A stretch of DNA of 25,011 nt. Source: JADGHQ01 sp045805385 (GTDB lineage: Bacteria; Actinomycetota; Thermoleophilia; Solirubrobacterales; Thermoleophilaceae). The notes beneath the pieces are model-generated. The model ran no database searches. It was not told the origin of the DNA and worked only from the letters and a program-made list of their open reading frames with translations. The position numbers and the translations under genes were made by a program. The DNA lies in contig JBJMLG010000226.1 of the NCBI GenBank assembly GCA_045805385.1, positions 1 to 25,011 of the forward strand. The letters run 5' to 3'. Shown piece by piece: positions 7,449 through 15,247 of this stretch (its first letter is position 1; each line of letters begins with the position of its first letter).

Positions 7449-9694
7449 GCGCGGTCGCGCGGTCGCACGGAGTCGCGCGCGTGCGCGCGCGCGGGACGGG
7501 GACGGTGCAGGGAGTGGGCTTCAGGCCGCACGTGTACCGGCTCGCGACCGAGCTGGGGCTGGGCGGTTGGGTGCTGAACGACGAGCGCGGGGTGCTGCTC
7601 GAGGTGGAGGGAGCGCCGCGCGAGGTGGACGCCTTCATCGCACGGCTGACGGCCGAGGCGCCGCCGCTTGCCGCGGTGCAGAGCGTGAGCGAGGAGCGCG
7701 TCGCGCCCCAGGGGTCGCACGGCTTCGAGATCGCCGAGAGCGCCCGCTCGGGCCAGGCCGACGCGCTGGTGTCGCCGGACAGCGCCACCTGCGACGACTG
7801 CCTCGCCGAGCTCTTCGACCCGGCCGACCGCCGCTACCGCTATCCGTTCGTCAACTGCACGAATTGCGGGCCCCGCTTCACGATCGTGCGCGGCGTGCCG
7901 TACGACCGGCCGCTCACCACGATGGCGTCGTTTCCGATGTGCGAGCGCTGCCGCCGGGAGTACGAGGACCCGCGCGACCGGCGCTTCCACGCCCAGCCGA
8001 ACGCCTGCCCCGAGTGCGGGCCGTCGCTGCGGCTCGTGGATCGGAACGGCGCGCAGGTCACGAGCTCGGACCCGATCCGAACCGTGTCTGCCGCGCTCAA
8101 TGCGGGGCTTGTCGTAGCCGTGAAGGGGCTGGGCGGCTTCCACCTCGCCTGCCTCGCCTCCGACGAGCCGGTGGTCGCGGCGCTGCGGTCGCGAAAGCAC
8201 CGCGAGAGCAAGCCCTTCGCGCTGATGGTGCCGGACCTCGCGGCCGCACGCGAGCTGGCCGAGCTCACGGCCGGGGAAGAGGCGCTTCTTGTCGGCCGCG
8301 AGCGGCCGATCGTGCTCGCGCGGCGCCGCGACGGCGCGGCGGTGGCGCCCTCGGTGGCACCCGGACTGCCTGAGCTCGGCCTGATGCTGCCGTACTCGCC
8401 GCTCCACCACCTGCTCATGGCGGAGTGCGGCGTGCCGCTCGTGATGACGAGCGCCAACGTGTCCGACGAGCCGATCGCCTACCGCGACCACAGCGCACTC
8501 GCGCGCCTGCGACGGATCGCCGATCTCTTCCTGCTTCACAACCGGCCGATCCACATGCGCACCGACGACTCCGTGGTCCGCGTGGTGCACGGCCGCCCGC
8601 TGATGCTGCGGCGCTCGCGCGGGCATGTGCCCGCGAGCGCGGACCTGCCGCTCGCCACGCGGCCGCTGCTGGCGTGCGGCGCCGAGCTGAAGAGCACGTT
8701 CTGCGTCGCGAAGGGCGCTCACGCCTGGGTCGGGCACCACATCGGCGACCTGAAGAACTGGGAGACGCTGCGCTCGTTCCGCGAGGGCGTGTCGCACTTC
8801 GAGCGCCTGTTCGCCGTCGAGCCGGAGCTGGTCGCGCACGACCTGCACCCGGACTATCTCTCGACCCGCTACGCGCTCGAGCGCGAGGGCGTGCGGCTCG
8901 TGGGGGTGCAGCACCACCACGCGCACCTGGCGGCATGCCTGGCGGAGCACGGCGAGACCGGCCGGGCCGTCGGCGCGATCTTCGACGGCTCCGGCTACGG
9001 CAGCGACGGCACGGTGTGGGGCGGCGAGCTGCTCGTGGGCGACCTGACGGGCTTCACGCGCGCGGGCCACCTGTGGCCGGTGCGGCTGCCGGGGGGCGAC
9101 CGCGCCGCCGAGCAGCCGTGGCGCATGGCGTGCGCCTGGCTCGGGGAAGCGCTCGGCGACGAGGGCCCGCCGCTGCCCGGCGTCGATCCCGCGCAGTGGG
9201 CGGCGGTGGCGCGGATGGCGCGCTCAGGCTTCTCGTCGCCCATCACGACCAGCGTGGGGCGGCTGTTCGACGCGGTCGCCGCGCTCTGCGGCGTGCGCAC
9301 CGAGTCGGATTACGAGGGCCATGCGGCGATCGAGCTCGAGGCGCTCGCGGCACGCGGGGAGCGCGGCGCCTATCCGCTCCCGGGGCTCGACGCCCGCGAG
9401 GCGATTCGCGCGATCCGCGGCGACCTCGCGGACGGCGTCGATCCGAGGATCGTCTCGGCGCGCTTCCACAACGGGCTGGCGTCCGCCACCGCTCGCGCCT
9501 GCGCCGAGGCGGCCGAGGCGGCGGGGGTGGATCTGGTGGTTCTATCCGGTGGCGTGTTCCAGAACCGCCGGCTGCTCGAATCGACGCTCGACCTGCTGCT
9601 CGCCGAGGGGCTGCGCGTGCTCGTGCCCGAGCGCCTGCCGCCGAACGACGGTGGAATCTCCTACGGCCAGGCCGCGGTGGCGGCGGCGTCCTGA
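7445..9694 (+). CDS. hypF: carbamoyltransferase HypF
   Basis: HypF is 749 aa here, full length for the family. It activates carbamoyl phosphate and passes the carbamoyl group to HypE for synthesis of the cyanide ligands of the active-site iron. Domains in order are as follows. Acylphosphatase (about 10-97) has GTVQGVGFR ending at R27 and N45. The zinc-finger region has four CxxC pairs (C116/C119, C138/C141, C166/C169, C188/C191). A YrdC-like nucleotide domain (about 205-380) has KGLGGFHLAC and SRKHRESKPFALM. A Kae1-like domain follows, with the HHHAH metal-site motif at 490-494, FDGSGYGSDG and a late LSGGVFQN loop. The GTG start at 7445 overlaps the preceding stop. Confidence 0.95.
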   Translation: MSAVARSHGVARVRARGTGTVQGVGFRPHVYRLATELGLGGWVLNDERGVLLEVEGAPREVDAFIARLTAEAPPLAAVQSVSEERVAPQGSHGFEIAESARSGQADALVSPDSATCDDCLAELFDPADRRYRYPFVNCTNCGPRFTIVRGVPYDRPLTTMASFPMCERCRREYEDPRDRRFHAQPNACPECGPSLRLVDRNGAQVTSSDPIRTVSAALNAGLVVAVKGLGGFHLACLASDEPVVAALRSRKHRESKPFALMVPDLAAARELAELTAGEEALLVGRERPIVLARRRDGAAVAPSVAPGLPELGLMLPYSPLHHLLMAECGVPLVMTSANVSDEPIAYRDHSALARLRRIADLFLLHNRPIHMRTDDSVVRVVHGRPLMLRRSRGHVPASADLPLATRPLLACGAELKSTFCVAKGAHAWVGHHIGDLKNWETLRSFREGVSHFERLFAVEPELVAHDLHPDYLSTRYALEREGVRLVGVQHHHAHLAACLAEHGETGRAVGAIFDGSGYGSDGTVWGGELLVGDLTGFTRAGHLWPVRLPGGDRAAEQPWRMACAWLGEALGDEGPPLPGVDPAQWAAVARMARSGFSSPITTSVGRLFDAVAALCGVRTESDYEGHAAIELEALAARGERGAYPLPGLDAREAIRAIRGDLADGVDPRIVSARFHNGLASATARACAEAAEAAGVDLVVLSGGVFQNRRLLESTLDLLLAEGLRVLVPERLPPNDGGISYGQAAVAAAS

Positions 9695-9696
9695 CG

Positions 9697-10446
9697 ATGT
9701 TCGGCCTCGACGACAGGATCGCGGGGCTCGCCGGCGGCGGCGGGCTGCTGGTGGTGCTCGCGATTGCGCTGCTGCTCGGGCTCCGCCACGCCACCGACCC
9801 CGATCACATCACCGCGGTTTCCACGCTCGCGGCCTCGGACGAGCGGCACGGCGCGCGCCGAGCGAGCGCTCTGGGGTTTGCCTGGGGGCTCGGCCACGCA
9901 GCCACGCTGTTCGTGTTCGGCCTGCCCGTCGTGCTGTTCGGCAGCTACCTGCCGGATGCGGTGCAGCGCGGGGCCGAGGCCGCCGTGGGGCTGGTGATCA
10001 TCGCGCTCGCCGTACGCCTCCTGCTGCGCTGGCGCCGGGGACAGTTCCACTGGCACGCGCACACGCACGGCGAGCTGACGCACGTGCACCCGCACGCGCA
10101 CGCGCGGGCGCACGCCCACGGGCACGAGCCGGCTCACGAGCACGCGCACGCGGAGTCGCTCGGCCGCTCGCCGCGGGCGGCGTTCGGCATCGGCATGCTG
10201 CACGGCTTCGGCGGATCGGCGGCGGTCGCGGTGCTGCTGCTCGGGTCGATCCCGTCCCGCAGCGAGGCCGCCGCGGCGCTGGCGCTGTTCGCCGCTGCAA
10301 CGGCGCTCTCGATGGGCCTGATCTCCTCAGGGCTGGGCTTCGCGCTCACGCGCGTCGCGGTCGCGAGGCGCTTCGAGGCGATCGCGCCGGCGATCGGCGC
10401 GTTCAGCCTGCTGTTCGGCGTCTGGTACGCGCTCGCCGCTCTGTAG
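9697..10446 (+). CDS. nickel/cobalt permease (NicO/HoxN-like) with a histidine-rich loop
   Basis: This 249-aa integral membrane protein starts 2 bp after hypF at ATG 9697. It has about six hydrophobic segments. The nickel signature RHATDPDHI is at residues 30-38 (H31, D34, D36, H37), and GLGHA and GMLHGFGG are the other expected histidine-bearing membrane motifs. Residues 118-151, a cytoplasmic loop, contain 14 histidines in alternating HxH order, which would bind or buffer nickel. As the last gene of the operon it supplies the metal for HypB-dependent maturation of HhyL. Nickel rather than cobalt is inferred from this context. Confidence 0.88.
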   Translation: MFGLDDRIAGLAGGGGLLVVLAIALLLGLRHATDPDHITAVSTLAASDERHGARRASALGFAWGLGHAATLFVFGLPVVLFGSYLPDAVQRGAEAAVGLVIIALAVRLLLRWRRGQFHWHAHTHGELTHVHPHAHARAHAHGHEPAHEHAHAESLGRSPRAAFGIGMLHGFGGSAAVAVLLLGSIPSRSEAAAALALFAAATALSMGLISSGLGFALTRVAVARRFEAIAPAIGAFSLLFGVWYALAAL

Positions 10447-10448
10447 CG

Positions 10449-11156
10449 CTAGCGCGCGTGCACGAGGCGACCGCCGCTCATGCCGACGGAGTTGAGCGCG
10501 TCGCTCCGCACGCGCACGCGGAAGATCGAGTCGCGGCGGACCCTGACCGGGCGGCTCTTGAAGCTCGAGGCGCCGCCGCTCGACCCGCTCAGCGTGGCGC
10601 GCGCGACGGTGCGCCAGCCGCTCGTGAGCGAGCGCCGCTGAATCGAGATGGTCTTGCCCGGCCGAGCCGGCCGCACGCTGCCCTTCACCGTCACAAGCGC
10701 AGCCTTCTTGGCCTGCCTCACCGAGACCGAGATTCGCGGCCTGAACGGCACGTGCAGCACGAGCACCTGGCTCACGTACGTGCCCGAGTCGAGCTGCGCC
10801 GTGGCCCGGTACTTCTGGTTGTTGAGCACGTTCCAGCGCCTGAAGCTGAAGTAGCCGTTGAACTCGGTGGTCGCGGTCCCGATCGGCTGCCACGAGGTGA
10901 ACGGCCAGATCGACTGCTCGAGCGTTACCTGCTTGCCCACGCGCATCGTCTCGTCGGCGTCCTTCGGCAGGCGGATGTAGCCGTACACGTAGGTGAGCCC
11001 CCACGGGCGCGGGTAGTGGTGCGCGCCCAGCCGCACCTTGATGTCTCCCGCGGCCTGCGCCCCGGCCGTCGCCGGCAGCGCGAGCGCGCCTATCGCCATC
11101 GCCCCTGCCAGGAGCGCGCTGAAGCGTCCCACGGGATGCGTTCTGCCCCCTGCCAT
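10449..11156 (-). CDS. secreted beta-rich protein of unknown function
   Basis: This 235-aa protein, read leftwards, converges on the permease gene with only 2 bp between the stops. Residues 1-33 form a clear Sec signal peptide: basic start, a long Ala/Leu/Gly core, and AGA or AQA cleavage near residue 33-35. The mature part has no cysteine and looks like two or more immunoglobulin/fibronectin-like beta units, with repeated patterns such as VTLEQSIWPF, VTVKGSVRPARPGKTISIQRR and a closing strand set FRVRVRS. Such repeats occur in actinobacterial cell-surface or exported proteins. I cannot assign a family or partner. It is not part of the hydrogenase operon. Confidence 0.75.
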   Translation of the reverse strand: MAGGRTHPVGRFSALLAGAMAIGALALPATAGAQAAGDIKVRLGAHHYPRPWGLTYVYGYIRLPKDADETMRVGKQVTLEQSIWPFTSWQPIGTATTEFNGYFSFRRWNVLNNQKYRATAQLDSGTYVSQVLVLHVPFRPRISVSVRQAKKAALVTVKGSVRPARPGKTISIQRRSLTSGWRTVARATLSGSSGGASSFKSRPVRVRRDSIFRVRVRSDALNSVGMSGGRLVHAR

Positions 11157-11213
11157 CGCTGCTGAAACGAGCGGGGCGCCCGGAGGTTGCGGTCCGGCGA
11201 GATACTGATCGCG

Positions 11214-11780
11214 ATGGGCCAGGAAAGCGTCGAGGTGGTGCGCCAGCCGCTCCGGGTGAATGAGCGGACGAGGCGGACGCTCGACCAGCGGCTCAACCTC
11301 CGCTTCCCCGGGCTCGCCCGGCGTACCGCCCGCTTGGTCGCGCAGCTCCCGCCGCGTTCCCGTCTCCGCCAGGCGGCCCTCCTGCGCGCTGTGCGGCTCT
11401 CGATTGAGGCTTACAACCGTCGCGATCTCGACGCCGTCGTGGCGGGATGGGATCCGGATTTCGAGTATCTGCCCGACCGGACCTGGGTGGAGGCGGGCCT
11501 GGTCGACCCCTGCTATCGCGGGGTCGCGGGCTACCGCAGGTACATCGCGACCGCCGACGAGGCCTGGGGAGAAGAGAACCGCTTGAGCCCGCTCGAGGTC
11601 ATCGACCTCGGGGAGCGGTTCGTCCTGCTCGCGGACGTGTCGATGCGCGGTCAGGGCAGTGGCGTTCCGCTCACGCAGGCGTACGCAGTTGTCGTGACGC
11701 TCAGGGATGGCATACCGGTCAAATACGAGGAGTACTTCGACCGCGGCGCGGGCCTCGCAGCTGTGGGGCTGTCGTCCTAG
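11214..11780 (+). CDS. NTF2/SnoaL-like domain protein
   Basis: I chose ATG 11214 (188 aa) over a TTG at 11187. A GATACT box at 11201-11206 lies 7 bp ahead of the ATG, which would make a leaderless mRNA, and no ribosome site is visible. Residues ~55-180 follow the NTF2-like fold common to SnoaL polyketide cyclases and ketosteroid isomerases: first helix AYNRRDLDAVVAGWDPDFEY, then a strand-helix pattern with YRGVAGYRRYI, and final strands FVLLADVSM, YAVVVTLRDG and KYEEYFDR. The N-terminal 50 residues are basic and not part of the fold. The substrate or role cannot be read from the sequence. It stands alone, divergent from the secreted-protein gene. Confidence 0.8.
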   Translation: MGQESVEVVRQPLRVNERTRRTLDQRLNLRFPGLARRTARLVAQLPPRSRLRQAALLRAVRLSIEAYNRRDLDAVVAGWDPDFEYLPDRTWVEAGLVDPCYRGVAGYRRYIATADEAWGEENRLSPLEVIDLGERFVLLADVSMRGQGSGVPLTQAYAVVVTLRDGIPVKYEEYFDRGAGLAAVGLSS

Positions 11781-11814
11781 GTTTCCGCAGACGCACCTCG
11801 GGGCACACTGCTAC

Positions 11815-11830
11815 CTTACGTTTACGTAAG
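11815..11830. promoter_or_regulatory. palindromic operator ahead of the MFS-MerR operon
   Basis: CTTACGTTTACGTAAG is a 16-bp inverted repeat (7-bp arms, 2-bp centre) ending 7 bp before the ATG of the DHA2 transporter. It overlaps TACGTT and TTACGT sequences that could serve as a -10 element, so protein bound here could block transcription. MerR-family regulators with TTACGT-type half-sites are known (for example LiuR-type sites, from memory). The MerR gene two ORFs in is the obvious candidate to bind it and regulate its own operon. Confidence 0.65.
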
Positions 11831-11837
11831 AAACAGC

Positions 11838-13337
11838 ATGGAGCCCGCCACCACCACATCCGCCCGACCACGCGGACGCCGCCCAGGCGTGCACGCCGAG
11901 CACCCCAACTACAAGTGGTGGGCGCTCAGCTGCACGAGCCTCGGCATGCTGATGGCCACGATCAACTCGGGCACGCTGATCATCGCCCTGCCCGAGCTCG
12001 AGCGCGCGCTCGGCGTCTCGCTGCTCCAGCTCGTGTGGGTGATCCTCGTCTACATGATCGCCAGCACGGTGCTGGTGCTCACGGCAGGCCGCATGAGCGA
12101 CCTCTTCGGGCGCAAGAAGGCCTACGTGCTCGGCTTCGTGGTCTTCAGCCTGGCGTCGCTCGGCGCCGGCTTCTCGACGGGCGCGACCGAGCTCCTGATC
12201 TGGCGCGTGCTCCAGGGCATTGGCGGCGCGTTCCTGTTCGCCAACAGCTCCGCGATCGTCACCGACGCCTTCCCGCGCGAGCAGCTGGGCGTGGCCATGG
12301 GCACGAACACGATGGTCGCCGCGGTGGGGCTCGTGATCGGGCCGGTGCTCGGTGGCGCGCTCGTCTCGATCAGCTGGCACTGGGTGTTCTGGTTCAACGT
12401 GCCGCTCGGACTGATCGGCTCGATCTGGGCCGCGCTCGTCCTGCACGAGCTCGCTCGCCGCGACGAGAATCGCGGCCTCGATCTGCTCGGCTCGAGCGTG
12501 TACGTGGTCGGTCTGACCGGCCTCGTCTATGCGCTGTCGAAGGCGGGCCTCTCGGGCTGGGGCGACCCGCTCGTGATCGCCGGCCTCGTGGCCGCCGTGA
12601 TCCTCCTGCCCCTGTTCGTGGTGATCGAGAACCACCAGCGCGCGCCCATGCTCGATCTCTCCCTCTTCAAGGACCGCATGTTCGCGGCCGCCTCCGGCGC
12701 GGCCTTCATCAACGGCCTCAGCCGCTTCGCGCTGCTGTTCATCTTCGTCTTCTACTTCCAGGGCCCGCAGGGCGACGACCCGATCACGGCCGGCATCAAG
12801 CTCGCGCCGATGGCGATCGGCATGCTCATCGCAAGCCCGATCGCGGGTGTGATCGCCGACCGCCGCGGCTCGCGCCTGCTGGCCGCGGGCGGCATGGTCG
12901 TCACGGCTCTCGGGCTGGCGCTCATGACCACGCTCCAGGTGCACACCGCCTACTGGGAGAGCGGGCTCTACCTGTTCATCGTGGGGATCGGCTCGGGCAT
13001 GTTCAACAGCCCGAACACCGCCGCGATGATGGGTGGCGTGCCCAGCAAGCGGCGCGGCATCGCCGCCGGTGCTCGTGTGATGCTGCAGAACACGGGCGCC
13101 GTCATCTCGATCGCGTTCGTAATCGCCGTCGTCACCTCCGCTGTGCCCAAGGACGTGCTGTTCAAGATCTTCTCCGGGCTCACGAAGGGCCTGAGCACCG
13201 CTCAGCTCGACCCGTTCATTTCCCATATGCACCTGGCGCTGTGGTGCCTGGCCGCCGTGTCGCTACTGGGCGCATTCGTCTCGCTCCTGCGGCCCTCGCA
13301 CGCCGTCGCGTCCGAGCTGGAGCCCGCGCGCGCATGA
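11838..13337 (+). CDS. DHA2-type MFS exporter (14 TM, EmrB/QacA-like)
   Basis: This 499-aa inner-membrane transporter has the spacing of 14 hydrophobic segments expected for the DHA2 drug:H+ antiporter subfamily. The loop motif GRMSDLFGRKK is at residues 84-94, GxxxGPxLGG appears around TM5, and a late GIGSGMFNSPN segment is typical. TM1 reads INSGTLIIALP where the family usually has LDxTIVNxALP, so the acidic residue is replaced by N43. No clear Shine-Dalgarno precedes ATG 11838; the operator/promoter region abuts it. The stop overlaps the MerR start as ATGA. Export of a toxic compound or metabolite sensed by the MerR protein is inferred; the substrate is unknown. Confidence 0.88.
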   Translation: MEPATTTSARPRGRRPGVHAEHPNYKWWALSCTSLGMLMATINSGTLIIALPELERALGVSLLQLVWVILVYMIASTVLVLTAGRMSDLFGRKKAYVLGFVVFSLASLGAGFSTGATELLIWRVLQGIGGAFLFANSSAIVTDAFPREQLGVAMGTNTMVAAVGLVIGPVLGGALVSISWHWVFWFNVPLGLIGSIWAALVLHELARRDENRGLDLLGSSVYVVGLTGLVYALSKAGLSGWGDPLVIAGLVAAVILLPLFVVIENHQRAPMLDLSLFKDRMFAAASGAAFINGLSRFALLFIFVFYFQGPQGDDPITAGIKLAPMAIGMLIASPIAGVIADRRGSRLLAAGGMVVTALGLALMTTLQVHTAYWESGLYLFIVGIGSGMFNSPNTAAMMGGVPSKRRGIAAGARVMLQNTGAVISIAFVIAVVTSAVPKDVLFKIFSGLTKGLSTAQLDPFISHMHLALWCLAAVSLLGAFVSLLRPSHAVASELEPARA

Positions 13338-13771
13338 CCCAAACGGCGCCCCGCACGCTCCGCATCGGCGAGCTCGCCGAGCTGACCGGCACGACGCCGC
13401 GCACGATCCGCTTCTACGAGGAGATCGGCGTGCTGCCCGCCGCGGAGGACCGCGAGCCGGGCAAGCGGCGCATCTACTCCGACGCGGACGTGGAGCGCCT
13501 GCGCGAGATCGTGCGGCTGCGGGACCTGCTCGGGCTCTCGCTCGAGGAAGTGCGCGAGCTCGCCGAGGCAGAGAGCGCGCGCGCGCACATCCGCCGCGAG
13601 TTCCAGGAAACCGACGACCCGGACGAGCGCCACCGTCTGCTCGAGGCCGCGCTGCCGTACATCGAGCGCCAGCTCGAGCTTGTCCGCGGCCGGATCGGGG
13701 AACTCCAGAAGCTGGAGGAAGAGCTCGTCGCGCGCCGCAAGCGCGTGAGGACCCGGCTGCGGGAGGGCTAG
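13334..13771 (+). CDS. MerR-family transcriptional regulator
   Basis: This 145-aa protein starts at ATG 13334, overlapping the exporter stop. Residues 9-75 form the winged helix: RIGELAELTGTTPRTIRFYEEIGVLP, then RRIYSDADVERL and the LGLSLEEVREL helix. The remaining residues (about 95-140) are a charged antiparallel coiled coil for dimerisation. The protein contains no cysteine, so it is not a metal- or redox-sensing member with thiol ligands, and it has no large ligand domain. It sits between two MFS genes and is preceded by one palindrome at 11815-11830, which is probably its binding site. The likely signal is a small molecule exported by the neighbours, but this is inference. Confidence 0.9.
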   Translation: MTQTAPRTLRIGELAELTGTTPRTIRFYEEIGVLPAAEDREPGKRRIYSDADVERLREIVRLRDLLGLSLEEVRELAEAESARAHIRREFQETDDPDERHRLLEAALPYIERQLELVRGRIGELQKLEEELVARRKRVRTRLREG

Positions 13772-13773
13772 TC

Positions 13774-14982
13774 GTGAGGGAGGCTGTGGACCGCCGCTCG
13801 ATGGCGGTCCTGTCCACGGGTCACATGATGGCCGACACCTGGCAGGGCGCCGTGCCGGCACTCCTTCCCTTCCTGATCGACAAGCGCGGCTACTCGTACG
13901 CGGCGGCGTCGGCGCTGGTGCTCGCCGCCACGGTCGCCTCCTCGCTGATCCAGCCGGCGTTCGGCCACTTCTCCGACCGCCGCTCGCTCGCGTGGCTGAT
14001 GCCGGCGGGAGTGCTGCTCGGCGGCGTCGGGATCGCGCTCGTGGGCGTGGCGAGCGATTACGCCCTCACCTTCCTCGCGGTCGTGATCAGCGGCCTCGGC
14101 GTGGCGGCGTTCCACCCGGAGGGCTCGCGCTTCGCCAACTACGTGTCGGGCGCCAAGCGCGCGAGCGGCATGAGCCTGTTCTCGCTCGGCGGCAACGTGG
14201 GCTTCGCGCTGGGCCCGATCCTGGTCACGCCGCTCGTGATCGCGTTCGGGCTGAGCGGCACGCTGCTGCTGCTGATCCCCACCGTGGCAGTGTTCGCCTG
14301 GATCGCCATCGAGCTCCCGCGGCTCACGCGTTTCCGACCCGACGAGGGACCCGCCGCCGAGGGCGCCGGCTCACCCGACGACGACTGGGCGGGCTTCGCG
14401 AAGCTCGCGGGCGTGATCGCATTCCGCACGTTCGTGTACTTCGGCCTGATCACCTTCGTGCCGCTCTACTTCGTGCACGAGCTCGGCACCTCCAAGGCCA
14501 CCGGCAACACGGCGCTCGCGCTGATGCTCATCGGCGGCGCAGTGGGGACCCTGATCGGCGGCCCGCTGGCGGACCGAATCGGGCGCCGCGCGGTGATCGT
14601 CGGCTCGATGGCCCTCACGGCGCCTCTGATCGTGCTCTTCCACCTGGCCGGCGAGCTGCCCGCGCTGGTGCTCGCCTTCGTGATCGGCGCGGTCGTGATC
14701 GCAACCTTCAGCGTCACCGTGGTGATGGGGCAGGAGTTCCTACCCGGACGGATCGGCGTGGCGAGCGGGGTCACGCTCGGGCTCTCGATCGGCCTCGGCG
14801 GCGTCGGCGCGCCGCTGCTCGGCGTGGTGGCCGACGCCACGTCGCTCAACACCGTGCTGTGGGTGGTGGCCGCGCTGCCGCTGCTCGGACTGGCGATGGC
14901 AGTGTGGCTGCCGAGCGAACCGCGGCCTCGCGAGCGCAGGCATAGCGGTTCACCGCGGCGGGTACATCAGCTGCAGGGATAG
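13774..14982 (+). CDS. MFS transporter, fosmidomycin-resistance (Fsr)-like
   Basis: This 402-aa membrane protein starts at GTG 13774, two bases after the MerR stop, with GGGAGGG at 13761-13767. It has 12 predicted membrane segments. The opening segment STGHMMADTWQGAVPALLPFL and the FHPEGSRFA stretch after TM4 are hallmarks of the Fsr family of MFS exporters. A hydrophilic central loop (about 188-207) separates the halves, the second of which has GGPLADRIGRR. The last ~20 residues are basic and hydrophilic. The gene is the third member of the operon, so two different MFS transporters are probably controlled by one MerR protein. The substrate is unknown; resistance to fosmidomycin should not be assumed from family membership. 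Confidence 0.85.
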   Translation: MREAVDRRSMAVLSTGHMMADTWQGAVPALLPFLIDKRGYSYAAASALVLAATVASSLIQPAFGHFSDRRSLAWLMPAGVLLGGVGIALVGVASDYALTFLAVVISGLGVAAFHPEGSRFANYVSGAKRASGMSLFSLGGNVGFALGPILVTPLVIAFGLSGTLLLLIPTVAVFAWIAIELPRLTRFRPDEGPAAEGAGSPDDDWAGFAKLAGVIAFRTFVYFGLITFVPLYFVHELGTSKATGNTALALMLIGGAVGTLIGGPLADRIGRRAVIVGSMALTAPLIVLFHLAGELPALVLAFVIGAVVIATFSVTVVMGQEFLPGRIGVASGVTLGLSIGLGGVGAPLLGVVADATSLNTVLWVVAALPLLGLAMAVWLPSEPRPRERRHSGSPRRVHQLQG

Positions 14983-15006
14983 GGGCCCACCGGGGGGCTG
15001 GGCCCC
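14982..15006 (+). terminator. GC-rich hairpin after the MFS operon (weak terminator candidate)
   Basis: GGGGCCCA (14982-14989) and TGGGCCCC (14999-15006) form perfect 8-bp arms around a 9-base loop directly at the stop codon of the Fsr-like gene. No T run follows, so this is not a canonical intrinsic terminator. It may still pause or end transcription between this operon and the symporter operon that begins at 15029. Confidence 0.4.
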
Positions 15007-15028
15007 GAACTCAGCGAGGGAGGTCGCT

Positions 15029-15247
15029 GTGAACGGGAATGGCCGGGCTCGCCGCCGCTGGCTCTACCTGGTGCTCCTGGTGCCGTTCGTGGCGCTTCTG
15101 TGGGTGCCGTTCTACGCCCGCGAGACACCAAAGGTGTGGGGCATCCCCTTCTTCTACTGGTACCAGTTCGCCTGGGTGATCGTCACGGCGGCGTTGCTGG
15201 CGTTCGTGTACGTGGCCACGCGCGTACCGCGGGGTGATCGCCCGTGA
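15029..15247 (+). CDS. DUF3311-like small membrane protein, symporter partner
   Basis: This 72-aa protein starts at GTG 15029 with a strong AGGGAGG (15017-15023). Two membrane segments lie at about residues 11-29 and 42-64, the second containing FFYWYQFAWVIVTAALLAF, with a PFY motif between them. This is the DUF3311 pattern. Such genes regularly precede a sodium:solute symporter, and here the next gene overlaps as GTGA. The protein is probably a small accessory subunit of that transporter, comparable to other short partners of SSS permeases. Confidence 0.85.
   Translation: MNGNGRARRRWLYLVLLVPFVALLWVPFYARETPKVWGIPFFYWYQFAWVIVTAALLAFVYVATRVPRGDRP

Noticed and set aside
7409..9070. 553-aa minus-strand ORF antisense to hypF
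   Set aside because: No recognisable motif, His/Arg/Ala-biased; codon pattern of hypF explains the absence of antisense stops.
10049..10153. CAC-GCG-rich short tandem repeat
   Set aside because: It is the coding sequence of the histidine-rich loop of the nickel permease, not an independent DNA repeat or CRISPR.
11811..13232. 473-aa minus-strand ORF opposite the DHA2 exporter
   Set aside because: Composition of E, H, R and A repeats mirrors the hydrophobic codons of the exporter; no domain.
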